36,020 nt of DNA, from the IMG/VR virus record IMGVR_UViG_3300046811_000129, positions 1-36,020 of that record; one strand, 5' to 3'. Numbering within the stretch: position 1 is the stretch's first letter; each line of letters opens with the position of its first letter. The stretch comes from a virus. This document shows, in pieces, positions 21,409-29,855 of this stretch. The notes beneath the pieces were generated by a model. It was not told the origin of the DNA. It saw only the letters and a list, made by a program, of their open reading frames with translations, and did no database searches. The position numbers were made by a program, and so were the translations under genes.

Positions 21409-21831
21409 ATGCCTATTCCTTCCTTCAGCCCGAGCGCGAACTATCCGCGCACGTCGACGCTCAACTATCCGACCGTCACGCCGACGCCCGAGGCCAACGC
21501 CGGCAACGCGACCTACACCGTCGCCGAAATTCTGAGCGGCTTGCTCAACCGCGACGCGCTGAGCGCGGCCAAGGCCGACGTACTCCCGACGGCCGCGCAG
21601 ATCATCGCCGGGATCAACGGCTGCCAGGTGGGTACGTCGTTCCGGACGATTCTCCGGAACACCAGCGCGGCGGCCGGCTCGATCACGCTGACGACCAACA
21701 CCGGCCTGACGCTGATCGGGACGATGGTGGTCCCGTTCCAGTCGTTCCAAGAACTGTTGTTCGTGGCGACGAACGTACTCCCCGGCCAGGAGGCCGTCTC
21801 CGTCTATAGCCTGGCGCGCGGCGCCGTCTAG
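21409..21831 (+). CDS. Small beta-rich protein after coat, possible decoration
   Basis: 140-aa protein directly after the coat gene. A flexible Pro/Ser/Thr start (PIPSFSPSANYPRTSTLNYP) leads to a short helix (TVAEILSGLLNRDALSAAKA). It is followed by a beta-type domain with RTILRNTSAAAGSITLTTNT and LTLIGTMVVPFQSFQELLFV. Its place and composition fit a head decoration or head-fibre protein, but no homologue is recognised. A strong hairpin follows it. Confidence 0.5.
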   Translation: MPIPSFSPSANYPRTSTLNYPTVTPTPEANAGNATYTVAEILSGLLNRDALSAAKADVLPTAAQIIAGINGCQVGTSFRTILRNTSAAAGSITLTTNTGLTLIGTMVVPFQSFQELLFVATNVLPGQEAVSVYSLARGAV

Positions 21832-21850
21832 CGCGCACGTTGACCCCACG

Positions 21851-21887
21851 CGGCGGCGGGGCGCCTCGAGGCGCCGCGCCGCCGCCG
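21851..21887 (+). terminator. Strong GC hairpin after the head genes
   Basis: GGCGCC TCGA GGCGCC (21860-21875) is nested inside CGGCGGCG (21851-21858) pairing with CGCCGCCG (21880-21887), followed by TTT. The stem is very stable but the T-run is short. It may act as a partial terminator or attenuator separating abundant head transcripts from the tail genes, or as an mRNA-stabilising element. Confidence 0.6.
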
Positions 21888-21909
21888 TTTCACGAACAAG
21901 GATCGCCCC

Positions 21910-22260
21910 ATGACGGCAGCAGAACGCTCCGACACGCGCGCCGACGCGCGCAACGTCCAACAGGACACCTCGACGCCGCGGCTCGTGTATCGCGGCAAGC
22001 AGGACATCCTCGGCCTCGGCGTGCATACCGACCCCGACACCGGCGAGCTCATCGGCGAAAACAAGCCGGTCTATACGCAGGAAGAACTCGAGGCCGCGGC
22101 GGCCGACGGCTGGCGCCTGACCGCGGAAGATCCCGACGCGACCAAACCCGAGGACGAGGTGGATCCGCTCGGCGGGCCCGACGCGCCCCGCCGGCCGCAC
22201 CCCGATCACGATCTCCCCGGCCGGCCCACCGGCCCGGCGCGCCCGAAAGCCAAGCGGTAA
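21910..22260 (+). CDS. Small hydrophilic late protein
   Basis: 116-aa protein with AAGGA about 10 bases before ATG 21910. A polar start is followed by a small beta-rich core (RLVYRGKQDILGLGVHTDPD) and an acidic part, then a Pro/His/Arg-rich, probably unstructured tail ending RPTGPARPKAKR. Its position between coat and the gp4-like gene is that of a minor head or connector protein. No family is recognised. The Pro-rich tail recalls the protein at 34854. Confidence 0.45.
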   Translation: MTAAERSDTRADARNVQQDTSTPRLVYRGKQDILGLGVHTDPDTGELIGENKPVYTQEELEAAAADGWRLTAEDPDATKPEDEVDPLGGPDAPRRPHPDHDLPGRPTGPARPKAKR

Positions 22261-22272
22261 GGCGGCGCGGCC

Positions 22273-22983
22273 ATGCCGACGCCCGTCGCGACCATCATCG
22301 GCACCGCGCTCGCCGGGCATAACGTCTACCTGCCGGGCGAGCCGGTGCCGCCGGCCGCGGCGGAAACGTGCCGCGTGCTGCTCAATCAGATCATCGACGC
22401 CTGGAACGCCGACGCCGGCGCGAGTGTGGCCGAGGTGTTTACCCCGTTCGTCACCACGCCCGGCCTGCAGCCGCACACGATCGGCCCGAGCGGCGTCTGG
22501 GTGCTCCCGGTGCGCCCCGTCGCGATTGACGGCGCCGCGCTCGGCCTGAGCGGCGGCTGGACGACGATCACCGTCCACACCGATCCCGACTGGTGGAACG
22601 GGCGATCGCCGATCAACGGCGGGCCGATCAGTGATTGCTACTACTCGGCCGATCTCCCCAACGGCAATCTGTACTTCGACGGGATCCCGCTGAGCGCGAC
22701 CCCGATCCGCGTGATGACGCGGACGGTGCTCGGCCCGGTGCTGTTGACGCAGACGATCGCGCTCGCGCCGGGCGGCGAGCTCGCGCTCACCTTGACGTTG
22801 CAGGAAGCGATCGCCGAACCCTTCCACGCGACGATCTCGCCGGCGCTCGAGAAGCGCGCCGGCCAGGCGCGCGGGAAGTACTTCAAGAACAACCTCCGCA
22901 TCCCGACGTTGACCGCGGCCGGCCAGGGCGCGCCCGGCCTACGCGGCTGGCGGTGGGACTACCGCACCGGATCGATCCGCTAA
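22273..22983 (+). CDS. P22 gp4-like tail accessory / head completion protein
   Basis: 236-aa protein. The N-terminal helical part, AAAETCRVLLNQIIDAWNAD (35-54), and the block LQPHTIGPSGVWVLPVRPVA resemble P22 gp4-type proteins: a run of helices with an LNxxIDxW signature followed by a YTIGP-like strand. Twelve copies bind beneath the portal and close the channel after packaging. It is longer than P22 gp4 (166 aa). Its stop overlaps the start of the tail gene (TAATG). Confidence 0.75.
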   Translation: MPTPVATIIGTALAGHNVYLPGEPVPPAAAETCRVLLNQIIDAWNADAGASVAEVFTPFVTTPGLQPHTIGPSGVWVLPVRPVAIDGAALGLSGGWTTITVHTDPDWWNGRSPINGGPISDCYYSADLPNGNLYFDGIPLSATPIRVMTRTVLGPVLLTQTIALAPGGELALTLTLQEAIAEPFHATISPALEKRAGQARGKYFKNNLRIPTLTAAGQGAPGLRGWRWDYRTGSIR

Positions 22984-23762
22984 TGGCGAACCTGATCGCG
23001 CCCGTCGCCCGTCAGCGCGTCCTGACCGATCTCGGCGTCGTCGCGCCGGGCGCCAGGTTGTTTACCTACGTCAGCGGCACGCCCAACACGCCGCTCGCGA
23101 CGACCAGCGACGCCGCCGGCCTCGTGCCCAACACCAACCCGATCGTCGCCTCGGCGGGCGGGCTGTTCGGGCCGATCTACATGCCGGCGGGCCTGGCGTA
23201 TCACCTCGTCTTGCAGACCACGGACGGGCTCCCGATCTGGGATCAGGATCCGGTGACGGGGCCGGGCAGCTCGCTGCTCCCGGCGAGTCTCGCGCCGGCC
23301 TTCGGCGTGCTCACCGCGGGCACGACCCCGACCGGCCCCATGCAAGTCGTCGCGCCGGGCGCGGCCGGATCGATCCTCGTCAGCGGCGGCGCGGCGGCGC
23401 TGCCGACGTGGAAAGCCAACGGCGGCGCCGGCGTGTCGGTGTTGACCGACGCGCCGACGGTCGCGCTCGATGCGAGTCTCGGGACCACGTTTTTGCTCCT
23501 GTCGGGCGGGAACCGCACGATCGGCCTGCCGACCAACCCGACGCCCGGCCAAAAGATCCTCATCCTGCATTACGCCAATGGGGCGGGCCCCTTTACGTTG
23601 ACGCTCACGACCAGCAGCGCCGGCGGCTTTCGCTTCAACGCGGCGATCCCGGCGCTCACCCCGACGCCGAGCGGGCAACTCGATTACATCGGGTGTGTGT
23701 ATACGGTGATCGGCGGCGGCCAAACCTGGGACGTGGTGGCGTACAGCAAGGGCTACGTCTAG
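22983..23762 (+). CDS. Tail protein with head-binding-type N-terminus
   Basis: 259-aa protein. Residues 1-90 resemble the particle-binding domain of P22-like tailspikes: VLTDLGVVAPGARLFTYVSG, TPLATTSDAAGLVPNTNPIV, and then GPIYMPAGLAYHLVLQTTDG with WDQDP. The rest is a beta-rich Gly/Thr region with FLLLSGGNRTIGLPTNPTPG and a C-terminus with VYTVIGGGQTWDVV. No long beta-helix follows, so it is probably an adaptor or short fibre. It sits right before the Gly-rich protein, which may attach to it. Start ATG 22983. Confidence 0.65.
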   Translation: MANLIAPVARQRVLTDLGVVAPGARLFTYVSGTPNTPLATTSDAAGLVPNTNPIVASAGGLFGPIYMPAGLAYHLVLQTTDGLPIWDQDPVTGPGSSLLPASLAPAFGVLTAGTTPTGPMQVVAPGAAGSILVSGGAAALPTWKANGGAGVSVLTDAPTVALDASLGTTFLLLSGGNRTIGLPTNPTPGQKILILHYANGAGPFTLTLTTSSAGGFRFNAAIPALTPTPSGQLDYIGCVYTVIGGGQTWDVVAYSKGYV

Positions 23763-23765
23763 CCG

Positions 23766-24581
23766 ATGGCGACGATCAGCTACCTCCTCGCCGCGGGCGG
23801 GGGCGGCGGTGGGGCGGGCGGGGGCGCGGGCACCGGCCGCGGCGGGGGCGGCGGCGGGGCCGGGGGATGGGTGACGGGCACGTTTCCCCTCACCACCGGC
23901 GCGCTCGCCGTCACGGTGGGCGCGGGCGGGCCGGGGACGAATGTCACGACCGGCGCGGGCGGCCAGGGCGGGAATAGCGGCCTGACCGGCATCGGCACGG
24001 CGATCGGCGGCGGCGGCGGCGGCGGCGCGCAAGGCGGCGCGGTGGGCACCGGCGGCAGCGGCGGCGGCGCGGGCGATGGCGCGGGCGGGTTCGTCGCCGG
24101 CGGGGCCAGCCAGGCCGGCCAGGGGAACAACGGCGGCAACAACAGCGGCAGCGGCGGCGTCAGTGGCGGGAGTGGCGGCGGCGGCGGCGGGGCGGGCGGC
24201 GCCGGCACGAATGGCGCCGTCAGCGGCGGCACGACGCCCGGCGGCCCCGGCGTCATCTCGAGTCTCAGCGGCGCCGCCGTGACCTATGCCGTCGGCGGCC
24301 AGGGCGGCGCCGCCAATGGGGCCGCCGTCGGCAACGCCGCGGCCAACACCGGCACCGGCGGCGATGGCGCGGCGGGCAACACCGCCAGCAACACCGGCGG
24401 GACCGGCGGATCGGGGATCGTGATCTTGAGTTACTCGACCGGCGCGATCACCGCGACCGGCGGCACGATCACGACGAGCGCCGGACAGACGATCCACACG
24501 TTCACCGCGTCCGGCACGTTCACGATCACCGGCGGCGGCGGCGGGGCGGGCGGCGGCGGATCCATGTTCGAGGTGTTCTAA
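23766..24581 (+). CDS. Glycine-rich adhesin-like tail protein
   Basis: 271-aa protein with long polyglycine-type stretches (AAGGGGGGAGGGAGTGRGGG and many others). An ordered C-terminal end reads SGIVILSYSTGAITATGG, then TIHTFTASGTFTITGGGG. Gly-rich repeats of this kind build polyglycine-II sandwiches in phage adhesins such as the gp38 type, and the ending resembles the Gly-rich domain of phage tail fibres. It probably decorates the tip of the tail protein at 22983 and may bind the receptor; this is inferred. The Pro-rich frame on the other strand is its shadow. Confidence 0.6.
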   Translation: MATISYLLAAGGGGGGAGGGAGTGRGGGGGGAGGWVTGTFPLTTGALAVTVGAGGPGTNVTTGAGGQGGNSGLTGIGTAIGGGGGGGAQGGAVGTGGSGGGAGDGAGGFVAGGASQAGQGNNGGNNSGSGGVSGGSGGGGGGAGGAGTNGAVSGGTTPGGPGVISSLSGAAVTYAVGGQGGAANGAAVGNAAANTGTGGDGAAGNTASNTGGTGGSGIVILSYSTGAITATGGTITTSAGQTIHTFTASGTFTITGGGGGAGGGGSMFEVF

Positions 24582-24584
24582 CTG

Positions 24585-26072
24585 ATGCCCTTGTTCACCG
24601 GCTTTTGCGGCGGCAGTAACGCCGAGGCGTCCTCGGTGATTGATGCCGAATTGACGGTCAACCTGTACCGGACGACCGTCGAAACCGAAGGCGCCGCGAA
24701 AGCCGCGTACTTGCGCGGCACGCCAGGACTGCGCCGCACGGTGACGGTGATCGCCGGCGCGTCGGCCTGCCGCGGCGTGTTCTATCAGGACGGGCGCGCC
24801 CAGGCCGTGATCGGCGCGACGCTCTACGAGCTCGGGATCGATCCCGCGAGCGGCGATGTCGTCGGCGCGTCGGTGATCGGCCCGATCCGCGATGACGGCC
24901 TCCCGGTCAGTTTCGCGACCAACGGCGACGGCGGCAACCAACTCGTGATCTGCGGCGGCGGCCAGCTCAAGCTGTTCAACCTGGCGACGAATGTCCTCAG
25001 CGCCGCGATCGCGCTGCCGCTCGTCAACCCGCCGCAGTTTGTCGGCTTCATGGACGGCTATTTCGTCCTGAGTGAACGCGGCTCGATCCGGTTTTGGTTC
25101 TCGGCGATCGAAAACGGCTTGCTGTGGGACGCGCTCGACTTCGTGAGCCGCTCGACCGCCAGCGATCGGATCATCGCGACGATGTGCGCCAATTCGCGCG
25201 TGTGGGTGTTTGGCTCCGAGACGGGCGAGGCGTACGAAGATGTCGGCGACGCGGATAACCCGTTCCAGCCGATCAAGGGCTCGCTGTTTGAAATCGGCCT
25301 CGCCGCGCCCTACTCGCTGAGCCTCGGCGTATCGACGTTGCGCTGGATCGGCCGCAGTCGCACGAGCGGCCTCGCGGTCTATCGCCTCGACGGCTACGCC
25401 GGGACGCGGATCAGCACGCACGCGATCGAGGCCGGCCTCGCGCGCGCGACGACCGTCGCCGACGCCGAAGCGTTCACCTACACCCAACAGGGCCACCAGT
25501 TCTATGCGATCACCCTGCCGTCGATCGGCGTGGCCGGTGACACGATCGTGCTCGACGAGATCGAACATGCGTGGCATCACCGCCGCGCGTGGAATCCGAC
25601 CCTGAGCCAAGAGGAAGCGTGGCGCGTGCGCGGGCACGCCTTCACCGGCCGCCGGCACGTCGTCGGCACGCGCGACGCCGGGATCCTCTGTGCGCTCGAC
25701 CTCGAGACGTACGACGACGACGGCGCGATCCTCCGCGCCCGCCGGCGCGCGCCCTACCTCGGCGCCGAGAACACGTATGCGTCGATCGACCGCTTCGAGC
25801 TCGGCACCGAGCCCGGCGTCGGCCTGAACAGCGGGCAAGGCAGTCTCCCCCAGGCGGAACTCTTTCTGAGTCGCGACGGCGCGAAAACGTGGGTGAGTGC
25901 GGGCCTGGCGACGCTCGGCGCGATGGGGCAGTACGGCGCGCGCGTGCTGTGGACGCAGCTCGGCCAGGCGCGGATCGATCGGCTCGTGTTCGAAGTGGTG
26001 ATCACGGACCCGGTGAAGCGCCTGATCGGGCCCGGCGCGTGGATCGGCGTGACGCCGGGGCGGGCGGCCTGA
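24585..26072 (+). CDS. P22 gp10-like packaged-DNA stabilisation protein
   Basis: 495-aa protein similar in size and order to P22 gp10 (472 aa). The N-terminal block LFTGFCGGSNAEASSVIDAE then LTVNLYRTTVETEGAAKAAY is typical of this family: a short N-terminal segment, the Asn-Leu-Tyr block and AYLRGTPGL. Repeated beta segments follow, including LVNPPQFVGFMDGYFVLSER and VSTLRWIGRSRTSGLAVYRL. Six copies form the hub under gp4 that seals the tail. TGATG overlap with the fibre gene. Confidence 0.82.
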   Translation: MPLFTGFCGGSNAEASSVIDAELTVNLYRTTVETEGAAKAAYLRGTPGLRRTVTVIAGASACRGVFYQDGRAQAVIGATLYELGIDPASGDVVGASVIGPIRDDGLPVSFATNGDGGNQLVICGGGQLKLFNLATNVLSAAIALPLVNPPQFVGFMDGYFVLSERGSIRFWFSAIENGLLWDALDFVSRSTASDRIIATMCANSRVWVFGSETGEAYEDVGDADNPFQPIKGSLFEIGLAAPYSLSLGVSTLRWIGRSRTSGLAVYRLDGYAGTRISTHAIEAGLARATTVADAEAFTYTQQGHQFYAITLPSIGVAGDTIVLDEIEHAWHHRRAWNPTLSQEEAWRVRGHAFTGRRHVVGTRDAGILCALDLETYDDDGAILRARRRAPYLGAENTYASIDRFELGTEPGVGLNSGQGSLPQAELFLSRDGAKTWVSAGLATLGAMGQYGARVLWTQLGQARIDRLVFEVVITDPVKRLIGPGAWIGVTPGRAA

Positions 26073-27274
26073 TGGCGATCGGCGATGTCCCGCTCACCCC
26101 GATCATTGACACGGTGACGGGCTCCGTCACGGAGATCGGGCGGATCTTTCTCCGCACGCTGAGCGCGGCCGTCGGCGCGCTCGCGCCGATCGACGCGGCC
26201 TATTGGACGAGTCGCGCGGCCGGCGTGCTCTCGGCCGAGGTGAATCTCGGCGCGCTCGCGTCCGGCTATCTCAAGATCGCGACCGCCGTCGGGATCGCGA
26301 CGCCGAGCACCGTGCCGACGATCCCGCAAGCCGACGTGAGCGGGCTGCCGGCGGCGCTGGCGGGCGCCGCGCAACTCGCCGGCGGGAACAGTTTCACCGG
26401 GAATCAGACGATCGCCGGCGTCGTCACCGTGACGGGCTTCGGGGCGCACACCGTCACGGCGGGCGGCCTCGGCGGCCACAGTCTCACGATCCGCAATACC
26501 ACGGCGGGCAGTAACTACGCACAGCTCGCCGTGGGGAACGATGTCACCGCGCAACTCGGATCGCTGTTCGGGTTTGCCTCGACCTATCCCGCCTCGGCCG
26601 ACGCGATCCCGAGCGGCGTCACGCTGCGCGGGACGGGGAGCGGCGGCCTGACGCTCTCGACCTCCGGCGCGACCGCGCTCCGCTTCGTGACGAGCCTGGT
26701 CGAACGGATCCGGATCCTGGGCACCGGCGAGCTGTTGATCAACACGCCGACCGCGCTCGCCGGCTTCGTGCAGAAGATCGGGATCGCCTTCGATGGGGCG
26801 GCCGGCTCGGCGATCGTGTGGCAGAACGCGAACGCGGGCAACACCGGCAACCTCGCCGTGTTTCTCAACAGCGCGGGCGGCGTGGCCGGCTACATCAACC
26901 AGACGGCGGCGCTCGCCGTGAATTACAACACCACGTCCGACGCGCGCCTGAAAACCGACGCCGGCCGCGCGACCGATCTGTCGGCGCTCCGCGCGCTCGT
27001 GGTGCACGACTTCCGGTGGAAAGCCGACGGCGCGCGCGATCGCGGCGTGTTCGCCCAGGAAGCGGCGGCGCTGTTTCCGCGGGCGATCACGCCCGGCACC
27101 GACGCGACGACCGCCGCCGGCGCGCTCGTACAGCCGTGGGCCGCCGACTACAGCAAATTTGTCGCCGACTTGATCGTCGGCTGGCAACAGCACGAGACGG
27201 AGATTGCGACGCTCCGCGCCGCGATCGGCGAGCTCGTGGTTGCGCTCGCGAAAGGATCGCGCGCTGATGCCTAA
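26072..27274 (+). CDS. Tail fibre with S74 intramolecular chaperone
   Basis: 400-aa protein. Its N-terminus likely attaches to the tail, its middle is a beta-repeat shaft (SFTGNQTIAGVVTVTG), and its last 110 residues form an intramolecular chaperone of the Peptidase_S74 type. NTTSDARLKTDAGRATDLSA carries Ser289 and Lys294 as the likely Ser/Lys dyad, followed by DFRWKADGARDRGVFAQEAA and a coiled-coil end (QQHETEIATLRAAIGELVVA). Such chaperones trimerise the fibre and then cleave themselves off. TGATG overlap with the gp10-like gene. Confidence 0.85.
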   Translation: MAIGDVPLTPIIDTVTGSVTEIGRIFLRTLSAAVGALAPIDAAYWTSRAAGVLSAEVNLGALASGYLKIATAVGIATPSTVPTIPQADVSGLPAALAGAAQLAGGNSFTGNQTIAGVVTVTGFGAHTVTAGGLGGHSLTIRNTTAGSNYAQLAVGNDVTAQLGSLFGFASTYPASADAIPSGVTLRGTGSGGLTLSTSGATALRFVTSLVERIRILGTGELLINTPTALAGFVQKIGIAFDGAAGSAIVWQNANAGNTGNLAVFLNSAGGVAGYINQTAALAVNYNTTSDARLKTDAGRATDLSALRALVVHDFRWKADGARDRGVFAQEAAALFPRAITPGTDATTAAGALVQPWAADYSKFVADLIVGWQQHETEIATLRAAIGELVVALAKGSRADA

Positions 27275-28811
27275 CACCTCCGTCCTCGGCGGCCAGAGTG
27301 AAGCCACGATCGATCAGGCCAATATCGCCATGCGCGCGTCGCCGTGGTACCAGGAACAGATGCGCGCCTGGAACCAAGATCCGGGGCATCCGACGCTGCA
27401 AGCCTGGCAGCGCGACCAACTCACCCGCGCCGCGCAGGCCAACGGGTACATCGTCGATCAGGGCCATATCGAGATGGACGACCACGGTAATTTCAATCCC
27501 ATTGGTCACAAGCTCCGCAACACGATCATTGTGATCGGCCTGGCGGCGGCGACCGTCGCCACGATGGGCGCGGCGGGCGCGTTTGCCGGCGCGGCCGGCG
27601 CCGGGACGGGCGCCGCGGCCGGCACCGGGGCGACCGTGGCCGGCGTCGAGGGCGGCGCGGCGGGCCTGTCGAGCGGCGCGCTCGCCGGCCTTGGCACCGG
27701 GGCGATGGGCGCGGTGCCCGTCGCCGCCGGCGTCGGCGGCGCCGCGGCAGCCGGCGCGCCGATCCTCGAGGGCCTGGCCGCCGGCGGCGGCGGCGCCTCG
27801 ACCGCGATCCCCGCCGGGGCCGGCCTGGCGGGCGTCGAAGGCGGCGCGTATGGCGTGGGTGATACGGCGCTCGCCGGCCTCGGCACCGGCGCCATGGGCC
27901 CGACCGCGCTTGTCGGGACGACCCTGCCGAGTGCCGGCGCGATCGCCGCGGCGAAGGCCGCCGGCTACACGGTCGACGGCAACGGCGTCGTCACCGACGC
28001 CGCGAACGTGCCGCCGGACTACTTCAGCACCGCGGCCGGCACCCGCAGCTATGCGGATCTGATCAAGTACGGCCTGCCGATCGCCGGCGGGATCGCCTCG
28101 TCGCTGATTCAGGCCAACGCCAGCGGCAAGGCGTCCGACGCGCAGCAGAAATACCTCGAGGACGCGCTGGCCTACGAGAAGGAAAACGATCTCTATAACC
28201 GGGGCGTCGCCGCGGACAAAGTGAAGCTCGAGGCCGGCCGCTATGCCGACTACACCGGGCGGATCGGCGGCTTTGTCGAGAACGGCCAGAGCAGCAACGA
28301 TCGCATGAGCGCCTTGCTCGGCCTGCCGGCGCGCAGCGGCGCCTCGAGCGGCGGCGCCGCGAGCTACAGCAGCTACGGCACGCCGGGCCCCCAAGGCGTC
28401 ACCGTGTCGCCCGAGCTCACGCAGCGCGTGATCGACAACTACAAGGCGCTCGGCCTCACGCCGACCGGCGCCGGCACCGGGCCGACGGATACGGCCTACT
28501 TCGCGAGCAAGTACGCGGAGACGGGCGGCAGCACTCCCGGCAACGATGCGTATTGGTTTGGCCCCGGCGGGCGCATCGCGAAAGAGGCGACCCAGGCCGG
28601 GCTGAAGTTCGGCACGCCGACCACGCCGCCCGCCGCGACATCCCCGACACCGTCTCAGACAGGGGCGACACCGACCGCCCCGACGCAGCAAGGCGCGCCC
28701 GTCGCCAAGAGTCTCGTGACGGTGCGCTGGCCCGACGGCAGCTCGTTACAGGTTCCCCCGGATCAAGTGGAGTCGTACCGCCGCGGCGGCGCGACGGTGC
28801 TAGGAGCGTAG
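27267..28811 (+). CDS. Ejection-type internal virion protein with tandem repeat
   Basis: 514-aa protein. A short polar start is followed from about residue 85 by a very hydrophobic Gly/Ala stretch (NTIIVIGLAAATVATMGAAG), which could insert into membrane. Within it a 63-codon tandem duplication is seen, with LAGLGTGAMG and AGVEGGA each occurring twice, 189 bases apart. Then come a helical part (KYLEDALAYEKENDLYNRGV) and a Thr/Pro tail. Its position and composition match P22-type ejection proteins that exit the virion and help DNA cross the envelope. ATG 27267 has AAAGGA about 10 bases before it and overlaps the fibre stop. Confidence 0.65.
   Translation: MPNTSVLGGQSEATIDQANIAMRASPWYQEQMRAWNQDPGHPTLQAWQRDQLTRAAQANGYIVDQGHIEMDDHGNFNPIGHKLRNTIIVIGLAAATVATMGAAGAFAGAAGAGTGAAAGTGATVAGVEGGAAGLSSGALAGLGTGAMGAVPVAAGVGGAAAAGAPILEGLAAGGGGASTAIPAGAGLAGVEGGAYGVGDTALAGLGTGAMGPTALVGTTLPSAGAIAAAKAAGYTVDGNGVVTDAANVPPDYFSTAAGTRSYADLIKYGLPIAGGIASSLIQANASGKASDAQQKYLEDALAYEKENDLYNRGVAADKVKLEAGRYADYTGRIGGFVENGQSSNDRMSALLGLPARSGASSGGAASYSSYGTPGPQGVTVSPELTQRVIDNYKALGLTPTGAGTGPTDTAYFASKYAETGGSTPGNDAYWFGPGGRIAKEATQAGLKFGTPTTPPAATSPTPSQTGATPTAPTQQGAPVAKSLVTVRWPDGSSLQVPPDQVESYRRGGATVLGA
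27642..28019 (+). repeat. 189-bp (63-codon) tandem duplication in an ejection gene
   Basis: Two diverged in-frame copies begin at 27642 and 27831. Both start with GGCGTCGA and encode AGVEGGA followed by ALAGLGTGAMG. The offset is exactly 189 bases, or 63 codons, so it arose by an in-frame tandem duplication in the hydrophobic region of the protein. The right boundary of the second copy is not sharp. Confidence 0.6.
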
Positions 28812-28814
28812 ATC

Positions 28815-29855
28815 ATGGCCGCCTGGACACAAGCCGAGCTCGCCGAATCGCAGAACGCGGCGAATCAGTACTACACGTCCCACCAAGCCGCGCAAGGCTG
28901 GACGCCGGACGACGTGAACCAGCAGTACCAGTATTGGCGCAACGAGGGACACAGCCACGCGGAGGCCATGGCCCATATGACCTCGGCGCTCGGATGGGCC
29001 GCGAACCCCACGCCGGCCGCGTCTACCGTGTCGAACGACCAGATGGCCGGGTTCTATCAGAGCAACCTCGGCCGCCCCGGCACGCCCGAGGAATACGCGC
29101 CGTGGAACCGCGACTATGGCGGCGACGCGAACGCGATCCGTCAAGCGATCTACGACTCGGCCGAAGCGCAGGCGTACCGCGCCAAACAAGCCGGCGGCGG
29201 GACGACGAGCGGCGGCAGCACCGGCGGCGGCGGCACCGGCGGCGGCGGCGGCGCCATGGCGGCGCCCGGATGGAGCGCGCCCGCCGGCCCGCCGTCGTCC
29301 GGCTTCGGCGCCGCGCCGCCGACCTATCAGAGCGATCCCAACGCGCCGCAGTTTCAACCGCTGCCCGAGTACCGGGCGCCGACGTGGACCGGCGGCGATT
29401 TCGTCAACCCGAGCGAGGAGGATCTCAAGAGCTCGCCCGGCTACCAAGCGCGCCTCGACCAACTGATCAAGACCAAGACGCGCCAGGCCGCGGCGCAGGG
29501 CACCGTGTTGAGCGGCGGGACGCTCGTCGCGCTCGATCGCGCCGGCCAGGACTACGCCACCAACGAGTACCAGACGTTTCGCAACAACGCCCTCGACGCC
29601 TACAAACAGAAGTACGCGCAATTTACCGACGCGGCCGGCATGGACCTGAACGCGCGCACGATCAACGCGAACCAGAATCAGCAGACGTTCGCGAACCGGA
29701 CGCAGACCTACAACACCGGGAACGCGCGCACGCTCAGCGACTACCTGACCAACGTCACCGCGCAGCGCAACGCCGAGCTCGATTACTGGAACCGGCTGAA
29801 CGATGTCAACCAAACCGGCGCCAACCTCGCCGGCAGCAGCTACCGGGCGCCATGA
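28815..29855 (+). CDS. Ejection-module protein, unknown
   Basis: 346-aa protein. The start, MAAWTQAELAESQNAANQYY, is helical and polar. A DQMAGFYQSNLGRPGTPEEY motif occurs near residue 75, then a Gly/Ser/Thr-rich linker with TTSGGSTGGGGTGG. A helical C-terminal half follows, with AARLDQL-type and TINANQNQQTFANRTQTYNT segments. It lies in the ejection-protein block between two large Ala-rich proteins and is joined to the next gene by an ATGA overlap. A role as internal or ejected virion protein is inferred from place and composition. Confidence 0.6.
   Translation: MAAWTQAELAESQNAANQYYTSHQAAQGWTPDDVNQQYQYWRNEGHSHAEAMAHMTSALGWAANPTPAASTVSNDQMAGFYQSNLGRPGTPEEYAPWNRDYGGDANAIRQAIYDSAEAQAYRAKQAGGGTTSGGSTGGGGTGGGGGAMAAPGWSAPAGPPSSGFGAAPPTYQSDPNAPQFQPLPEYRAPTWTGGDFVNPSEEDLKSSPGYQARLDQLIKTKTRQAAAQGTVLSGGTLVALDRAGQDYATNEYQTFRNNALDAYKQKYAQFTDAAGMDLNARTINANQNQQTFANRTQTYNTGNARTLSDYLTNVTAQRNAELDYWNRLNDVNQTGANLAGSSYRAP

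Noticed and set aside
19621-22827. Leftward 1068-codon open frame opposite scaffold, coat and neck genes
   Set aside because: It lies antisense to genes with clear P22-type products and good codon bias; stop codons are rare in off-frames at this GC content. Its translation is Arg/Ala/Val-rich with no motif.
23780-24256. Leftward proline-rich frame opposite the glycine-rich protein
   Set aside because: GGC/GGG codons read backwards as GCC/CCC; the frame is a direct consequence of the Gly-rich gene and has no separate start signal.
22980-25838. Leftward 952-codon open frame opposite the tail genes
   Set aside because: It is the shadow of the tail protein, Gly-rich and gp10-like genes; composition is typical of antisense frames and no domain is visible.
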